A stretch of DNA of 64,000 nucleotides from NCBI RefSeq assembly GCF_038003085.1, contig NZ_JBBOOM010000001.1:2914001-2978000 (forward strand), written 5' to 3'. How positions within the stretch are numbered: the first letter of the stretch is position 1; each line of letters begins with the position of its first letter. A model generated the notes under the pieces. It saw nothing but the letters and a program-made list of their open reading frames with translations, was not told the origin of the DNA and ran no database searches. This DNA comes from Psychrobacillus sp. FSL K6-2836. Its GTDB lineage: Bacteria; Bacillota; Bacilli; Bacillales_A; Planococcaceae. The position numbers and the translations under genes were made by a program. Shown one piece after another: positions 41,311-50,185 of the stretch.

Positions 41311-43215
41311 ATGAATAAGATGACATATGAAAAATTACAATATAACGAACTTAAAGAAATGGTGAAATCCTACTGCGTTAGCAGCTTAGGAAAGGAATTA
41401 TTGGATAATCTTTTCCCAAGTCCAAACAGTAAAGTGGTGAAAAATAGACTTAACGAGACAACCGAGGCAAGAAAGTTATTAGATGCAGAAAATCATCTTC
41501 CGTTAAAGGGTATCTCCAATATTAGTCACCTCATGGAGAAACTTGAGAAAGGGATTATTTTAGGACCGTCTGAATTAGTAGCAATATCAGATTTCTTAAG
41601 AGGGTGTAGGGTGATTAAGAAATTTATGTTAGGAAAAGAATTTTTTGCGCCTATTCTTCACTCTTATGCTTATTCCATGATGGAGTTTACGACTATTGAG
41701 GAAACGATTAATGCTTCTATTAGAGGGAATATGGTGGATTCTGAAGCGAGCAGAGAGTTAAAGCGTATAAGAAATCAAATAGCAAAAACCGAAGAAAAGA
41801 TAGAGGAGAGGCTGAATAAATTTCTCAAAAGTAGTGCCAACAAAGAATATATACAGGAATTTTTTATTAGTAAAAAAGATGATAGATTTACTATCCCGAT
41901 TAAAGCTTCCTATAAAAACCAAGTGCAGGGTACGATAATTGAGTCATCTTCTAAAGGATCTACAGTGTTTATCGAACCAGTAACGATCACTAAACTTAAC
42001 GGAGAGCTTGCAATTCTTAAATCGGAGGAATCGATAGAAGAGTATCAAATTTTAGCGACTATTTCAGGAATGATTCAAGAGGAAGTTAGACAAATTCATA
42101 TTAATATTGAATTGATTGCTCAGTATGACATGATTTTTGCAAAAGCAAAATTTAGTAAAAGCATCGATGGCATTGAACCGAAGTTAAACAATTATGGATA
42201 TATCCATTTAAAAAATTGTAAGCATCCACTTTTACCTGGCAACATCGTACCTCTAGATTTTGAAATTGGAAAGGACTATCGCAGCTTGATAATAACTGGA
42301 CCAAATGCAGGAGGAAAAACGGTTGTGCTGAAGACAATTGGTATTTTAACTCTTGCTGTCATGTCGGGATTTCATATAGCCGCTGATGTTGAGACGGAAA
42401 TATCGGTGTTTGATAACCTATTTGTCGATATCGGAGACAATCAAAGCATTGAAAATTCCCTTAGCACTTTTTCGTCGCATATGAAAAATATTTCGGAAAT
42501 TATGAGTGCATCGACGAATAATACATTGCTTCTTTTTGATGAAATAGGAAGTGGAACCGAACCAAATGAAGGGGCAGCACTAGCTATTGCAATCCTGGAA
42601 GAATTTTATCAAATGGGCTGTATTACCGTCGCAACGACTCACTATGGAGAGATAAAGCGTTACTCAGAAATCCATAGTGACTTTATGAATGCGGCGATGC
42701 AGTTTGACAGTGAAGCATTAGAGCCGATGTATAAGCTTCTCATTGGTAAATCAGGGGAAAGTAATGCTCTATGGATTTCTAAAAAAATGAATATACAAGA
42801 AAAAGTTCTCAAAAAAGCGCAAAATTATATGGAAAACAAAACGTATGATTTAGAACGGGTGAGAGAAAATAAAATAAAAAAACCAACTACTATAATGGCG
42901 CCAAATGAAGAAACGTACAACTTCGAAAGAGGAGACAGAGTAAAGTTACTTGAACATGACGATTTTGGTATCGTGTATGAGAAAAAGGATCAACAGAATA
43001 ATGTGTCTGTTTTCTATAAAAACGAAGTAATAAAGCAAAATGTGAAAAGAATCGTGTTGGAGGGAAAAGCAGCCGACTTATACCCAGAAGGATACGATCT
43101 ATCAACATTATTTATAAGCTATGCAGAAAGGAAATTCACGCATGACATGGAAAGAGGGTCCAAAAAAGCTTTAAGAAAAATAGCTAAGGAAATAAAAAAG
43201 AGAACGGATGATTAG
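41311..43215 (+). CDS. MutS2-like ATPase lacking the Smr nuclease domain
   Basis: 634 residues from ATG 41311 (after GTGGAGG); the open frame extends upstream through the terminator but that part is leader. MutS2 core and clamp regions: DRFTIPIKASYKNQVQGTII and GSTVFIEP. ATPase: Walker A GPNAGGKTVVL (330-340), Walker B LLLFDEIGSGTEP (about 407-419), ATTHYGEIK. A KOW-like segment FERGDRVKLLEHDDFGIV precedes a short basic tail. Full-length MutS2 is about 780 residues with a C-terminal Smr domain, absent here. MutS2 acts on collided ribosomes in B. subtilis, so a drug-inducible ribosome-rescue paralog is a reasonable inference. Confidence 0.9.
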   Translation: MNKMTYEKLQYNELKEMVKSYCVSSLGKELLDNLFPSPNSKVVKNRLNETTEARKLLDAENHLPLKGISNISHLMEKLEKGIILGPSELVAISDFLRGCRVIKKFMLGKEFFAPILHSYAYSMMEFTTIEETINASIRGNMVDSEASRELKRIRNQIAKTEEKIEERLNKFLKSSANKEYIQEFFISKKDDRFTIPIKASYKNQVQGTIIESSSKGSTVFIEPVTITKLNGELAILKSEESIEEYQILATISGMIQEEVRQIHINIELIAQYDMIFAKAKFSKSIDGIEPKLNNYGYIHLKNCKHPLLPGNIVPLDFEIGKDYRSLIITGPNAGGKTVVLKTIGILTLAVMSGFHIAADVETEISVFDNLFVDIGDNQSIENSLSTFSSHMKNISEIMSASTNNTLLLFDEIGSGTEPNEGAALAIAILEEFYQMGCITVATTHYGEIKRYSEIHSDFMNAAMQFDSEALEPMYKLLIGKSGESNALWISKKMNIQEKVLKKAQNYMENKTYDLERVRENKIKKPTTIMAPNEETYNFERGDRVKLLEHDDFGIVYEKKDQQNNVSVFYKNEVIKQNVKRIVLEGKAADLYPEGYDLSTLFISYAERKFTHDMERGSKKALRKIAKEIKKRTDD

Positions 43216-43305
43216 CAGGAGAGTAATTAATCCTGAATATACACTTACACAATAAGCATAAATCCCTCTAGCTAGAGCAAATTAGACTCTAGGAGGTGAA
43301 TATTC

Positions 43306-43482
43306 ATGAGTAAAAATAACAATAAGACGGTAAATGTAAGAACGCACAATAGTTATGAATTGTACAAGAATCCTACGAATAATCCGGACGAGGAATTTTC
43401 AGAAGAGTTTGTGGAGATTTCCAAAAATAAGATAACGAATGAAATTAATAAAAACCCATCTAACAAAAGAAAAAATAATTAG
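43306..43482 (+). CDS. Small hypothetical protein (58 residues)
   Basis: A near-perfect AGGAGGTGA lies 7 bases before the ATG and a terminator follows directly. The protein is hydrophilic, rich in Asn and Lys, with an acidic centre (NPDEEFSEEFVEIS). There is no signal peptide or membrane segment. Family not recognised; it is likely a real gene because of the strong translation signals. Confidence 0.6.
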   Translation: MSKNNNKTVNVRTHNSYELYKNPTNNPDEEFSEEFVEISKNKITNEINKNPSNKRKNN

Positions 43483-43493
43483 TAAATGACATG

Positions 43494-43525
43494 AAAGGTG
43501 AGATCATTAAGAGCTCACCTTTTTC
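43494..43525 (+). terminator. Terminator of the 58-residue gene
   Basis: AAAGGTGAG / CTCACCTTT stem followed by TTTTC. Confidence 0.85.
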
Positions 43526-43526
43526 T

Positions 43527-44025
43527 TATGAAAGTATATAAAAGCGTCCTATGAAAACTGGAATCATAGTACTTTAAAGAAGGAATAATACTAGCGATTT
43601 CCGTTTCAGGTGGACGCGTTCCACAGGGGGAGCGAGAAGCCATCACCGCCGCTACGCGTTCGTTGTGATGGTTTCTCTGTCTCACTCCTCCTGTTGGAGT
43701 CGCCACCTTTCACTACAATCAATATAGAGTGTAGAGTTCAACAATAAGATTTAACAAACAAATTGCTGAGGTAATAGAATGAATGTAGTATGAGCGCTTA
43801 TTCTATTAATAAGAAAGTATCTTTTCTCTAGTTATCCAAAAAAATACTAACCTGTTTCTAAAAGTTGTAGAAGGCGACGGATAGACAAACGCCATAAAAT
43901 TACCGAGAAAAGGGAGGCAGGTCGTGACGTCAGTCACGACCTGCCTCAAAGAAAATAAAAAGGTAATATAGCAAACAAGTCTGTCCAAAGCCTATCAAAA
44001 ACGATAGAAATAGGTTTTATGGTTA
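43527..44025 (+). repeat. Composite dispersed repeat, copy B
   Basis: Same order of parts as copy A: left end TATAAAAGCGTCCTATGAAA, GC-rich core (about 43593-43733, GATTTCCGTTTCAGG to GAGTCGCCACCTTTCACTAC), shared TTTTCTCTAGTTATCCAAAA, and the nested hairpin (43850-44015) with ACCTGTTTCTA / TAGAAATAGGT outer stem. The apex is a 15-bp perfect inverted repeat GAGGCAGGTCGTGAC / GTCACGACCTGCCTC (43914-43947) that differs in sequence from the apex of copy A. It ends only a few bases from the stop of the lipase gene and could serve as its terminator. Confidence 0.75.
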
Positions 44026-44037
44026 GTGTCACTTTAT

Positions 44038-46122
44038 CTAAAGTGTACCTCGATTAACTTGTTCCTTTAATATTTGTAGATTGCTCAATACATTCTTGGA
44101 TACTTCTAGTGTTGCTTCAATAGCATTTGCTTTTTCATCGGATAATTGAAAGATAATATCATTAAATAGCAGTTCCATTTCGTCTAGAATAGCTAAGGTT
44201 GAAATGTTATAGAGTCGAACATCATCAAACTTACCAGGCTCGAAAATGGCTGTATCAATATAAGGCTTAAAGTTCTGAAGCATTTCAGGAAGATTGGCTG
44301 ACATACTACCAGCTCCAAGACGCACAGTTTCTGCTATTGTTTTAATCTCCTCTAAAGGCACTAATGCATTATTAACTGCTGCTTTTATCTTTTGTTCATA
44401 ATCTGTAAATAAACTGATTAATAAACCAACTGGATTACCATAGAGTCCTACATTTAAAGCAGCTTTAACGGAAATAGTAATCGCGATTACTGCTGATTCA
44501 ATTAGCAGAGCCAACCGATAAATACTGTCAACAATTGGATATAATATAGTAGTGACTAATGAAGTAAATTGTTGGTGGGCTAGATTAACTTGAAGTTCTT
44601 TTATTTTCATCCCTATTGTTAGATATGGAGAATTATCAATATGCATGATCTCCGTCTTTTGTATAGCATCTACACCGTCTGCAAGTGAGGTCCCAGATTG
44701 GATAGAGCTTCCCAGATTTTGGTCCTTGTTAAACATGGACGTAGCTATATCTTTGACCTGTGTTTCATAGTTTGTTAATTGGTTATAAACCGCCTCTTTG
44801 TTTTTGTGAACGATTGAATAATGCGCATTTAATTCACCGACTACTGCATCTACGAACATATCCTTGCCACCTTTAAAAAGTTCGGGTATGTAAGTTTGGA
44901 TAATGTTTTGCGCACCATTCACTAAGTTATCCACATCATCTTTTAACTGATTTAAATATTCTCTTGCAGGAGCAAAGAGACTTTCTACATCAATATTTAT
45001 GGAAGCGATAAATTCTATAATTTCTGCAGGCTTAGAGTTCAGTATAGAATTTAGAATTCTGCATTTCGCTTCAGCAGCGTCAAGTAGAGCAATTAAATGG
45101 TCAATACACCCTTTGATAAGCGTACCCGTGTTGGATATCCCGTTGAATAAAGGTTCTCCCGCAGTTTCATCAAACATCATTTGAAAGGTTTGCTGTAAGA
45201 CTGTTACACGAGTAGCAAAATGCATACTTTCATCTAATACAATATCTACGGAATTGTTTAGGTAGTTTTGAACGTTGGTAATTCTGCCTTTTACCTGATC
45301 TTGAATCCCGTTTGATAGCAGTAGCAAATTTTCTTTGTTTAAAACAATTTTTTCTGTTTGACCACCATATAAAGGGGAACCAGTCCAAAGGCTCGTAACA
45401 ATATGATCATCTGCACCAATATAGATAAATCCATGCCCGGGTTGACCTTTTACCCCTACTTCAATTTTGAACTCGCCATTCTCATCCGCTTCTACATAGC
45501 CAGTGTGATTTGAACCAAGCATTGAAAAGAGAGGAACGCCATTATTTATCCCATATTTGTTTCCAGGAATCCGATCACCTAAACTAAGAGATTCCTCTGT
45601 TCCTGTGAGGAAATCATATTTACTATAGTAATTTGTAATATTGGGATATTCTTTGCTAGAATCGACCATACCAAGAGGAAGAATAGCAGGATTAAGCGTC
45701 ACTGCTTTTACCCCAGGATTCTCAATCGCAACTGCGTTTGTTAATGCACCAGCAAGTGAATTTCCAGAGACAGACGAAATTTCTCCGTATTTATTATTCA
45801 TTTGCTGGAAATATGCTTTAGCCTCTTCAATCTGAGGTGGTTGAACTTTACCAATAAGCTTAGTATTCGTATCGATCCAATCTTTATCCAATTGTTCGCT
45901 ACCTACGAAAACAACAGTCAGCTCCTTAGAGTCCACATTTTTAACTGTTATAGCATCAAGTCCATATTTAGAGTCATTCACAACATTAATCACATCAAAA
46001 TGTTTTCCATTAACTTCAATTCTTTTCTTTTCTTCATAGTGTTGGTAAGCATGATAGCCTGCCAGTTCAACTAAATCCTTGTCGTTAGTATCAGGACTGG
46101 TTAAGTTATTTAATGTTGTCAT
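44038..46122 (-). CDS. TslA-like lipase effector of the type VII secretion system (reverse domain order)
   Basis: 694 residues with AGGAG upstream. The N-terminal half (about 15-250) is an alpha/beta-hydrolase lipase: nucleophile Ser122 in SGNSLAGA (GxSxxG), probable acid Asp170 in YYSKYDFLTG and probable base His206 in GSNHTGY. The C-terminal 400 residues are almost all helical and have the character of an LXG-type targeting region placed at the C-terminus. That is the reversed layout described for Staphylococcus aureus TslA. The gene follows a DUF1672 lipoprotein by 13 bases, as expected for an effector with its immunity protein. Secretion by type VII is inferred; no core secretion genes are in the window. 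Confidence 0.78.
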   Translation of the reverse strand: MTTLNNLTSPDTNDKDLVELAGYHAYQHYEEKKRIEVNGKHFDVINVVNDSKYGLDAITVKNVDSKELTVVFVGSEQLDKDWIDTNTKLIGKVQPPQIEEAKAYFQQMNNKYGEISSVSGNSLAGALTNAVAIENPGVKAVTLNPAILPLGMVDSSKEYPNITNYYSKYDFLTGTEESLSLGDRIPGNKYGINNGVPLFSMLGSNHTGYVEADENGEFKIEVGVKGQPGHGFIYIGADDHIVTSLWTGSPLYGGQTEKIVLNKENLLLLSNGIQDQVKGRITNVQNYLNNSVDIVLDESMHFATRVTVLQQTFQMMFDETAGEPLFNGISNTGTLIKGCIDHLIALLDAAEAKCRILNSILNSKPAEIIEFIASINIDVESLFAPAREYLNQLKDDVDNLVNGAQNIIQTYIPELFKGGKDMFVDAVVGELNAHYSIVHKNKEAVYNQLTNYETQVKDIATSMFNKDQNLGSSIQSGTSLADGVDAIQKTEIMHIDNSPYLTIGMKIKELQVNLAHQQFTSLVTTILYPIVDSIYRLALLIESAVIAITISVKAALNVGLYGNPVGLLISLFTDYEQKIKAAVNNALVPLEEIKTIAETVRLGAGSMSANLPEMLQNFKPYIDTAIFEPGKFDDVRLYNISTLAILDEMELLFNDIIFQLSDEKANAIEATLEVSKNVLSNLQILKEQVNRGTL

Positions 46123-46135
46123 AGGTATTCAACTC

Positions 46136-47083
46136 CTATTCCTTCATAATTTCGTTTATGGAGTGTTTATCTATAGTGTTTCCTTTTGAGCCGCTTCCAT
46201 ATTTACTGTTGATTAAGTTATCATGCATTAGGAGAGAGTAAGAACCTCTAGGAAATCCTTCAGCTGTCTCAATCATTTTGGAAATTTCATCGTAAGCTTT
46301 TTCATCTGGCTCTGTACTGCCGTTTTTCATAAAAACGTTAAAAACGATATTCACATCATCCGGATTGAATTTACTTTCATCCAAAATACTTCTGATCTCT
46401 GTTTTATCTATATTTTGATCCTCTAAGTACATAGAGTTAATCTTATCGAAGGTCTCACCTATAGAACTTATGAAATAATAAGGAGTTAAAAACCCTGTTC
46501 CGCCTACATTTTGAACAGCTTCTTCATTTTTTCCTACTAAAGAATAATCTTTTGATATTTGCTCTATAAAGTTATTTAAACTTTCTATTTCTTCTTCATA
46601 TGCCATTGCGTATAACCCGCTGGCTAGCGCATCTTCTACTTGACCGGCTTGGGTAAACACTTTGTCTGTTTCAATTGTTTTATTATCTACATCAATCGGG
46701 ACAATCGCGACAGCGTGAAAATGAGGTTCCCTTACTGATTCCACAAATACCGAAACACCATCCGTATTTCCTACTAGATTGTGTACAAGTACTTCTGTTT
46801 TGTACTTTTCAATAAAGAACTTTTTCACAGCAACCTCGATATCTTCCCGGTTATCTTCTGCAATTTTATCTGTTTTTTCACCATTCCTTAATGCATAACC
46901 TTCCCCGGTATATTCTTGTACACTTACTAAATTTTCTGTGTTTAACGTAACTCCATCTTTTTGATTAGCTTTAACTGAAGTTTCTACGTCAGTGTTTTTA
47001 GTAGTATCTTTCTCCATGTTACATCCTCCTAACAAAACTGTTATGCCTAAACCAAATGCCAAAAATTTATAATTCTTACGCAT
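46136..47083 (-). CDS. DUF1672 lipoprotein, TilA-like immunity protein
   Basis: 315 residues. Signal peptide with lipobox LLGGC. Segments recalling staphylococcal DUF1672 proteins: ENLVSVQEYTGEGYALRNG, KKFFIEKYKTEVLVHNLVG, EPHFHAVAIVPIDV, VEDALASGLYAMAYEEE. In S. aureus, DUF1672 lipoproteins (TilA) bind and neutralise the lipase TslA outside the membrane. The gene is directly upstream of the TslA-like gene and co-oriented, so protection against the lipase is the likely role. Bases 47084-47425 hold the promoter region and no other gene. Confidence 0.82.
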   Translation of the reverse strand: MRKNYKFLAFGLGITVLLGGCNMEKDTTKNTDVETSVKANQKDGVTLNTENLVSVQEYTGEGYALRNGEKTDKIAEDNREDIEVAVKKFFIEKYKTEVLVHNLVGNTDGVSVFVESVREPHFHAVAIVPIDVDNKTIETDKVFTQAGQVEDALASGLYAMAYEEEIESLNNFIEQISKDYSLVGKNEEAVQNVGGTGFLTPYYFISSIGETFDKINSMYLEDQNIDKTEIRSILDESKFNPDDVNIVFNVFMKNGSTEPDEKAYDEISKMIETAEGFPRGSYSLLMHDNLINSKYGSGSKGNTIDKHSINEIMKE

Positions 47084-47425
47084 ATGAAAATCCTCCTAAC
47101 GTGGATGTTAAAACTTAATCATTTGAAATATCCTATATTTACTAATTGTATTAAAACGAGAAGAGATATGAAAATGTAATCCTAAGTTTTTGTTTGAATT
47201 TTAAAAAAACAGGTGAAAGGGAATGGATTTAAAAAAAATATATAGGTCTTTTAAAATAGAATTGAAGGGATAAAAAGACTAGATGATACTTTAAAATGAT
47301 AATTTACGAGACTAAAAGCTAAAAGATTGGTTATTGTCCAGAACTGAAAAGGTTTTTTTATCCTTTCATAAAATGAAGGTATTTCCTCATTACTACAGAA
47401 ATTAATAAGAGAGGGGATGATAGAT

Positions 47426-48133
47426 ATGAACAAAGATAATCCTATGGAGGCAGCCCAAAAATTTATACAAAAATATTTTCCGAGTTGTAATGGTGCTTTG
47501 TTAGCAGGGAGCGTCGTTCGGGGAGAGGGAACGGATACATCTGACTTAGATATTATTATTTTTGATGAAACAGTTCCTTCTTCGTATCGAGAGTCGTTTA
47601 TAGAATTTGATTGGCCAATTGAAGTGTTTGTACATAATGCAAGCTCCTATAAGCCATTTTTTGAGACTGATCGAGAACGTGCCCAACCATCGATGCCTAG
47701 AATGGTGTCGGAGGGAATTATTTTAAGTGACGATGGAGTAATAGAAGCTATAAAAAAAGAAGCTTCGGAACTGTTAAATGAAGGACCAGAAAAATGGTCC
47801 GAAGAAACTGTACAAATAAAACGGTATTTTCTTACAGATACACTAGATGATTTTGTAGGTTGTTCAAATAGAGCTGAAGAAATATTCATCGCAAACACTT
47901 TAGCAGAACTATTAAGTGAATTTGTTTTAAGAACCAATTGTCATTGGATAGGTACTTCTAAATGGATTGTCCGCTCTTTAAAGGCTTTTGACGAAGGGTT
48001 TACCAATCAATTTGTTGAAGCATTTGATACGTATTACAAAACTGGCGATAAAAGAGAGGTAATTCATTTAGTTGGGATAGTGATGGAGCCTTTTGGAGGA
48101 CGATTGTTAGAAGGTTTCTCGCTAGGGAAATAA
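47426..48133 (+). CDS. Nucleotidyltransferase-fold protein
   Basis: 235 residues from ATG 47426, spaced correctly from GAGGGG (the ATG at 47417 touches it). The core GALLAGSVVRGEGTDTSDLDIIIFD is the GS-x-x-x-G...D-x-D signature of the Pol-beta/MNT superfamily, with the third Asp/Glu probably in WPIEVFVH. Helical C-terminus. Such proteins include antibiotic nucleotidyltransferases and HEPN-MNT antitoxins; the substrate is unknown and no HEPN partner is next to it. Confidence 0.82.
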   Translation: MNKDNPMEAAQKFIQKYFPSCNGALLAGSVVRGEGTDTSDLDIIIFDETVPSSYRESFIEFDWPIEVFVHNASSYKPFFETDRERAQPSMPRMVSEGIILSDDGVIEAIKKEASELLNEGPEKWSEETVQIKRYFLTDTLDDFVGCSNRAEEIFIANTLAELLSEFVLRTNCHWIGTSKWIVRSLKAFDEGFTNQFVEAFDTYYKTGDKREVIHLVGIVMEPFGGRLLEGFSLGK

Positions 48134-48149
48134 GGAATATGGAGGGCGT

Positions 48150-48473
48150 ATGAAAACTTTTATTGCAATAATATCCATATTATTTGGAGCACTATTTATT
48201 AGTATAACAATTAATCAGTTCGGAAAAGTAGGGAATATTCTGTTAACTATATATGGAGTAGCGTTATGTGTACTTGGAGCTATAGTACTTAGTAATCGAG
48301 GAATAGCAAAAGGTAGAATTTATACGAGAGTTATAGGTATAGGTATTGCGATGATTTTATTTGGAATTGCGTTCGTATTGAAACCTGGCGATGCGGGAAG
48401 CAGTTTTGGGATTCTTATAATTGTTATAGGATCGTTATTTTCAATGGTAGATTACTTATGGACTAAAGGATAG
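48150..48473 (+). CDS. Small integral membrane protein
   Basis: 107 residues with GGAGG. Four hydrophobic segments (about 3-21, 28-47, 59-79, 84-102) with few charged residues. No family recognised. It lies in a run of co-oriented small genes (47.4-49.4 kb) with short gaps, probably one transcript. Confidence 0.75.
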   Translation: MKTFIAIISILFGALFISITINQFGKVGNILLTIYGVALCVLGAIVLSNRGIAKGRIYTRVIGIGIAMILFGIAFVLKPGDAGSSFGILIIVIGSLFSMVDYLWTKG

Positions 48474-48476
48474 AGA

Positions 48477-48935
48477 GTGGGAATGGAATTGCTAACTAAA
48501 ATAGATGCTATGCCAACTGATAAAAAAATTGCAGGAGTACATTGTGTTCCATTTACGGAAAATGGCAATATTCTTATGGCGTGGGATAGAGATGAGCAAC
48601 TATTAACTACAATAGGAGGAAGGATAGAGGCAAATGAAGACATTGACCAGGCGCTAGAACGTGAGGCGATGGAAGAAGTAGGAATTATATTGGGGGAAGA
48701 GAAAGTTCCTTTTGCTTTATGGTATTGGGATTCTACAGATTCTTATACGATATGGTTTTTAGCCAAAATAATAGAGATAAAGCCATATTCCTATGATTTT
48801 GAAAAAACGGGCTATGTATCATTTAACTTTGAAACAGCATTACAATTAATCGAAAAGATCGAACCAAGTAACCCAAAAAGAACTAATCTCATAAAGTTAG
48901 CGGAAGAATCTGCTAAGGAACATAATTGGCTTTAA
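48477..48935 (+). CDS. Nudix hydrolase
   Basis: 152 residues. A full Nudix box GGRIEANEDIDQALEREAME-EVGI (G-x5-E-x7-REUxEExGU) gives a metal-dependent nucleoside-diphosphate-X hydrolase. The start may be GTG 48477 or ATG 48483; both are close to a GGATAGAGAG-type site. The substrate is not predictable. Confidence 0.88.
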   Translation: MGMELLTKIDAMPTDKKIAGVHCVPFTENGNILMAWDRDEQLLTTIGGRIEANEDIDQALEREAMEEVGIILGEEKVPFALWYWDSTDSYTIWFLAKIIEIKPYSYDFEKTGYVSFNFETALQLIEKIEPSNPKRTNLIKLAEESAKEHNWL

Positions 48936-48953
48936 AAAATAGGGGGTGAGTAC

Positions 48954-49409
48954 TTGCCTAAAATTGTGTATAAACAAATCATAAATGCTCCTAAAGAAAT
49001 ATGCTTTGACTTGGCAAGGAACGTGGAAGTACATACAAAAACAACCTCTCATACAAACGAAAAAGCAGTAGGAGGCGTAACGGAAGGTTTATTAGAGGAA
49101 GGAGACATAGTTACTTGGGAAGCTACACATTTCCGTATTAGGCAGAGGCTTACTGCTAAAATAATCTGGATGGAAAGGCCAAATCAATTTAAAGATACTA
49201 TGGTAAAAGGCGCTTTTCATTCGTTTATGCACACACATGATTTTCTAGAAGTACCAGAAGGCACATTAATGATTGATACATTTGACTATAAGTCTCCTTT
49301 TGGCATTCTGGGAAAACTGGCAGATAAATTATTTTTAGAAAGATATATGAAAAAGTTCATTATTTCCCGATCGATGGAACTAAAGAAAATAGCGGAAAAA
49401 GATAGATAA
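48954..49409 (+). CDS. SRPBCC (START-like) family protein
   Basis: 151 residues from TTG with GGGGGTGAG upstream. It fits the polyketide-cyclase/START-like fold: KQIINAPKEICFDLARNVEVH, GDIVTWEATHFRIRQRLTAKII, FKDTMVKGAFHSFMHTHDF, IDTFDYKSPFGILGKLADKLFLERYM. Typical role is binding a small hydrophobic ligand; unknown here. Confidence 0.8.
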   Translation: MPKIVYKQIINAPKEICFDLARNVEVHTKTTSHTNEKAVGGVTEGLLEEGDIVTWEATHFRIRQRLTAKIIWMERPNQFKDTMVKGAFHSFMHTHDFLEVPEGTLMIDTFDYKSPFGILGKLADKLFLERYMKKFIISRSMELKKIAEKDR

Positions 49410-49481
49410 ATTTCCAAACTTTTAACCTCGTAGAACGTCTAATAGATAACTACTTTAAAGAACATACATCAGGAGGAGAAA

Positions 49482-50081
49482 ATGAAGAATTTACTATTTG
49501 TTTTAATACCAATGGTTTTATTGATTGGGTGCAATAATGAGGAGACAGAACAGGCTCCAGAAACGGATCAGCTAGGAAGCGAAACGGTAACAGAAAAGCC
49601 AAATGAAGAGGCTGAAGAAAATGAGTTAGAAGAAACTACAATTGTTAAAGAAGATAAAAGCAATGATATAGTAGAGGAAAAACCTGTAACTAAAGAAAAA
49701 ACAGAAACTGTAAATCTCCATAGCACAAAAGAGAAATATTTAAAGCAGCTAAATGACATTGAAAATAGCCTAGGTGATTTGAACGATCAATACAATAGTG
49801 GTACACAATCCGAGATGCACGAAGCGAAGTCTGAAATTCTAAAAAAATGGGATAATGCTCTAAATGAAATCTATGGTGTATTGAAAAAACAGTTATCTGC
49901 AGATGAAATGAGTAGTCTGCAAGAGGAACAGCGGAATTGGATTAAGCAAAGAGATCAAAAGGCAAAAGAGGAGTCTTATGTTTTTAAGGGTGGAACGATG
50001 GAGTCTACTATATACGTAGCTACACTGGCACAGCTGACGAAAGAACGCAGTTATGAATTAGTAGAAAAATATATGAAGTAA
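49482..50081 (+). CDS. DUF1311 (LprI-like) lipoprotein, second copy
   Basis: 199 residues with AGGAGGAG. The lipobox is LLIGC, followed by a Glu/Thr/Lys-rich spacer and the DUF1311 domain (WDNALNEIYGVLKKQLSADEM, LQEEQRNWIKQRDQ, ERSYELVEKYMK). Compared with the paralog at 8414, the two domain Cys are replaced by Gln/Lys and Ser, so the disulfide is lost. Confidence 0.8.
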   Translation: MKNLLFVLIPMVLLIGCNNEETEQAPETDQLGSETVTEKPNEEAEENELEETTIVKEDKSNDIVEEKPVTKEKTETVNLHSTKEKYLKQLNDIENSLGDLNDQYNSGTQSEMHEAKSEILKKWDNALNEIYGVLKKQLSADEMSSLQEEQRNWIKQRDQKAKEESYVFKGGTMESTIYVATLAQLTKERSYELVEKYMK

Positions 50082-50089
50082 AAATGGAG

Positions 50090-50125
50090 TTGAAAATCAG
50101 CGAATGTTGGTTTTCAGCTTTTTTG
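50090..50125 (+). terminator. Terminator after the DUF1311 lipoprotein
   Basis: GTTGAAAATCA / TTGGTTTTCAGC imperfect stem and six T. Confidence 0.75.
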
Positions 50126-50185
50126 TTAAATAGATGTAACATTATTTGATATTAATAGTCTAACTTTTATAAAGGGGGCTATCTT

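Noticed and set aside
43806-43988. Minus-strand frame inside composite repeat B
   Set aside because: It falls within the nested hairpin and is not conserved in copy A; chance ORF.
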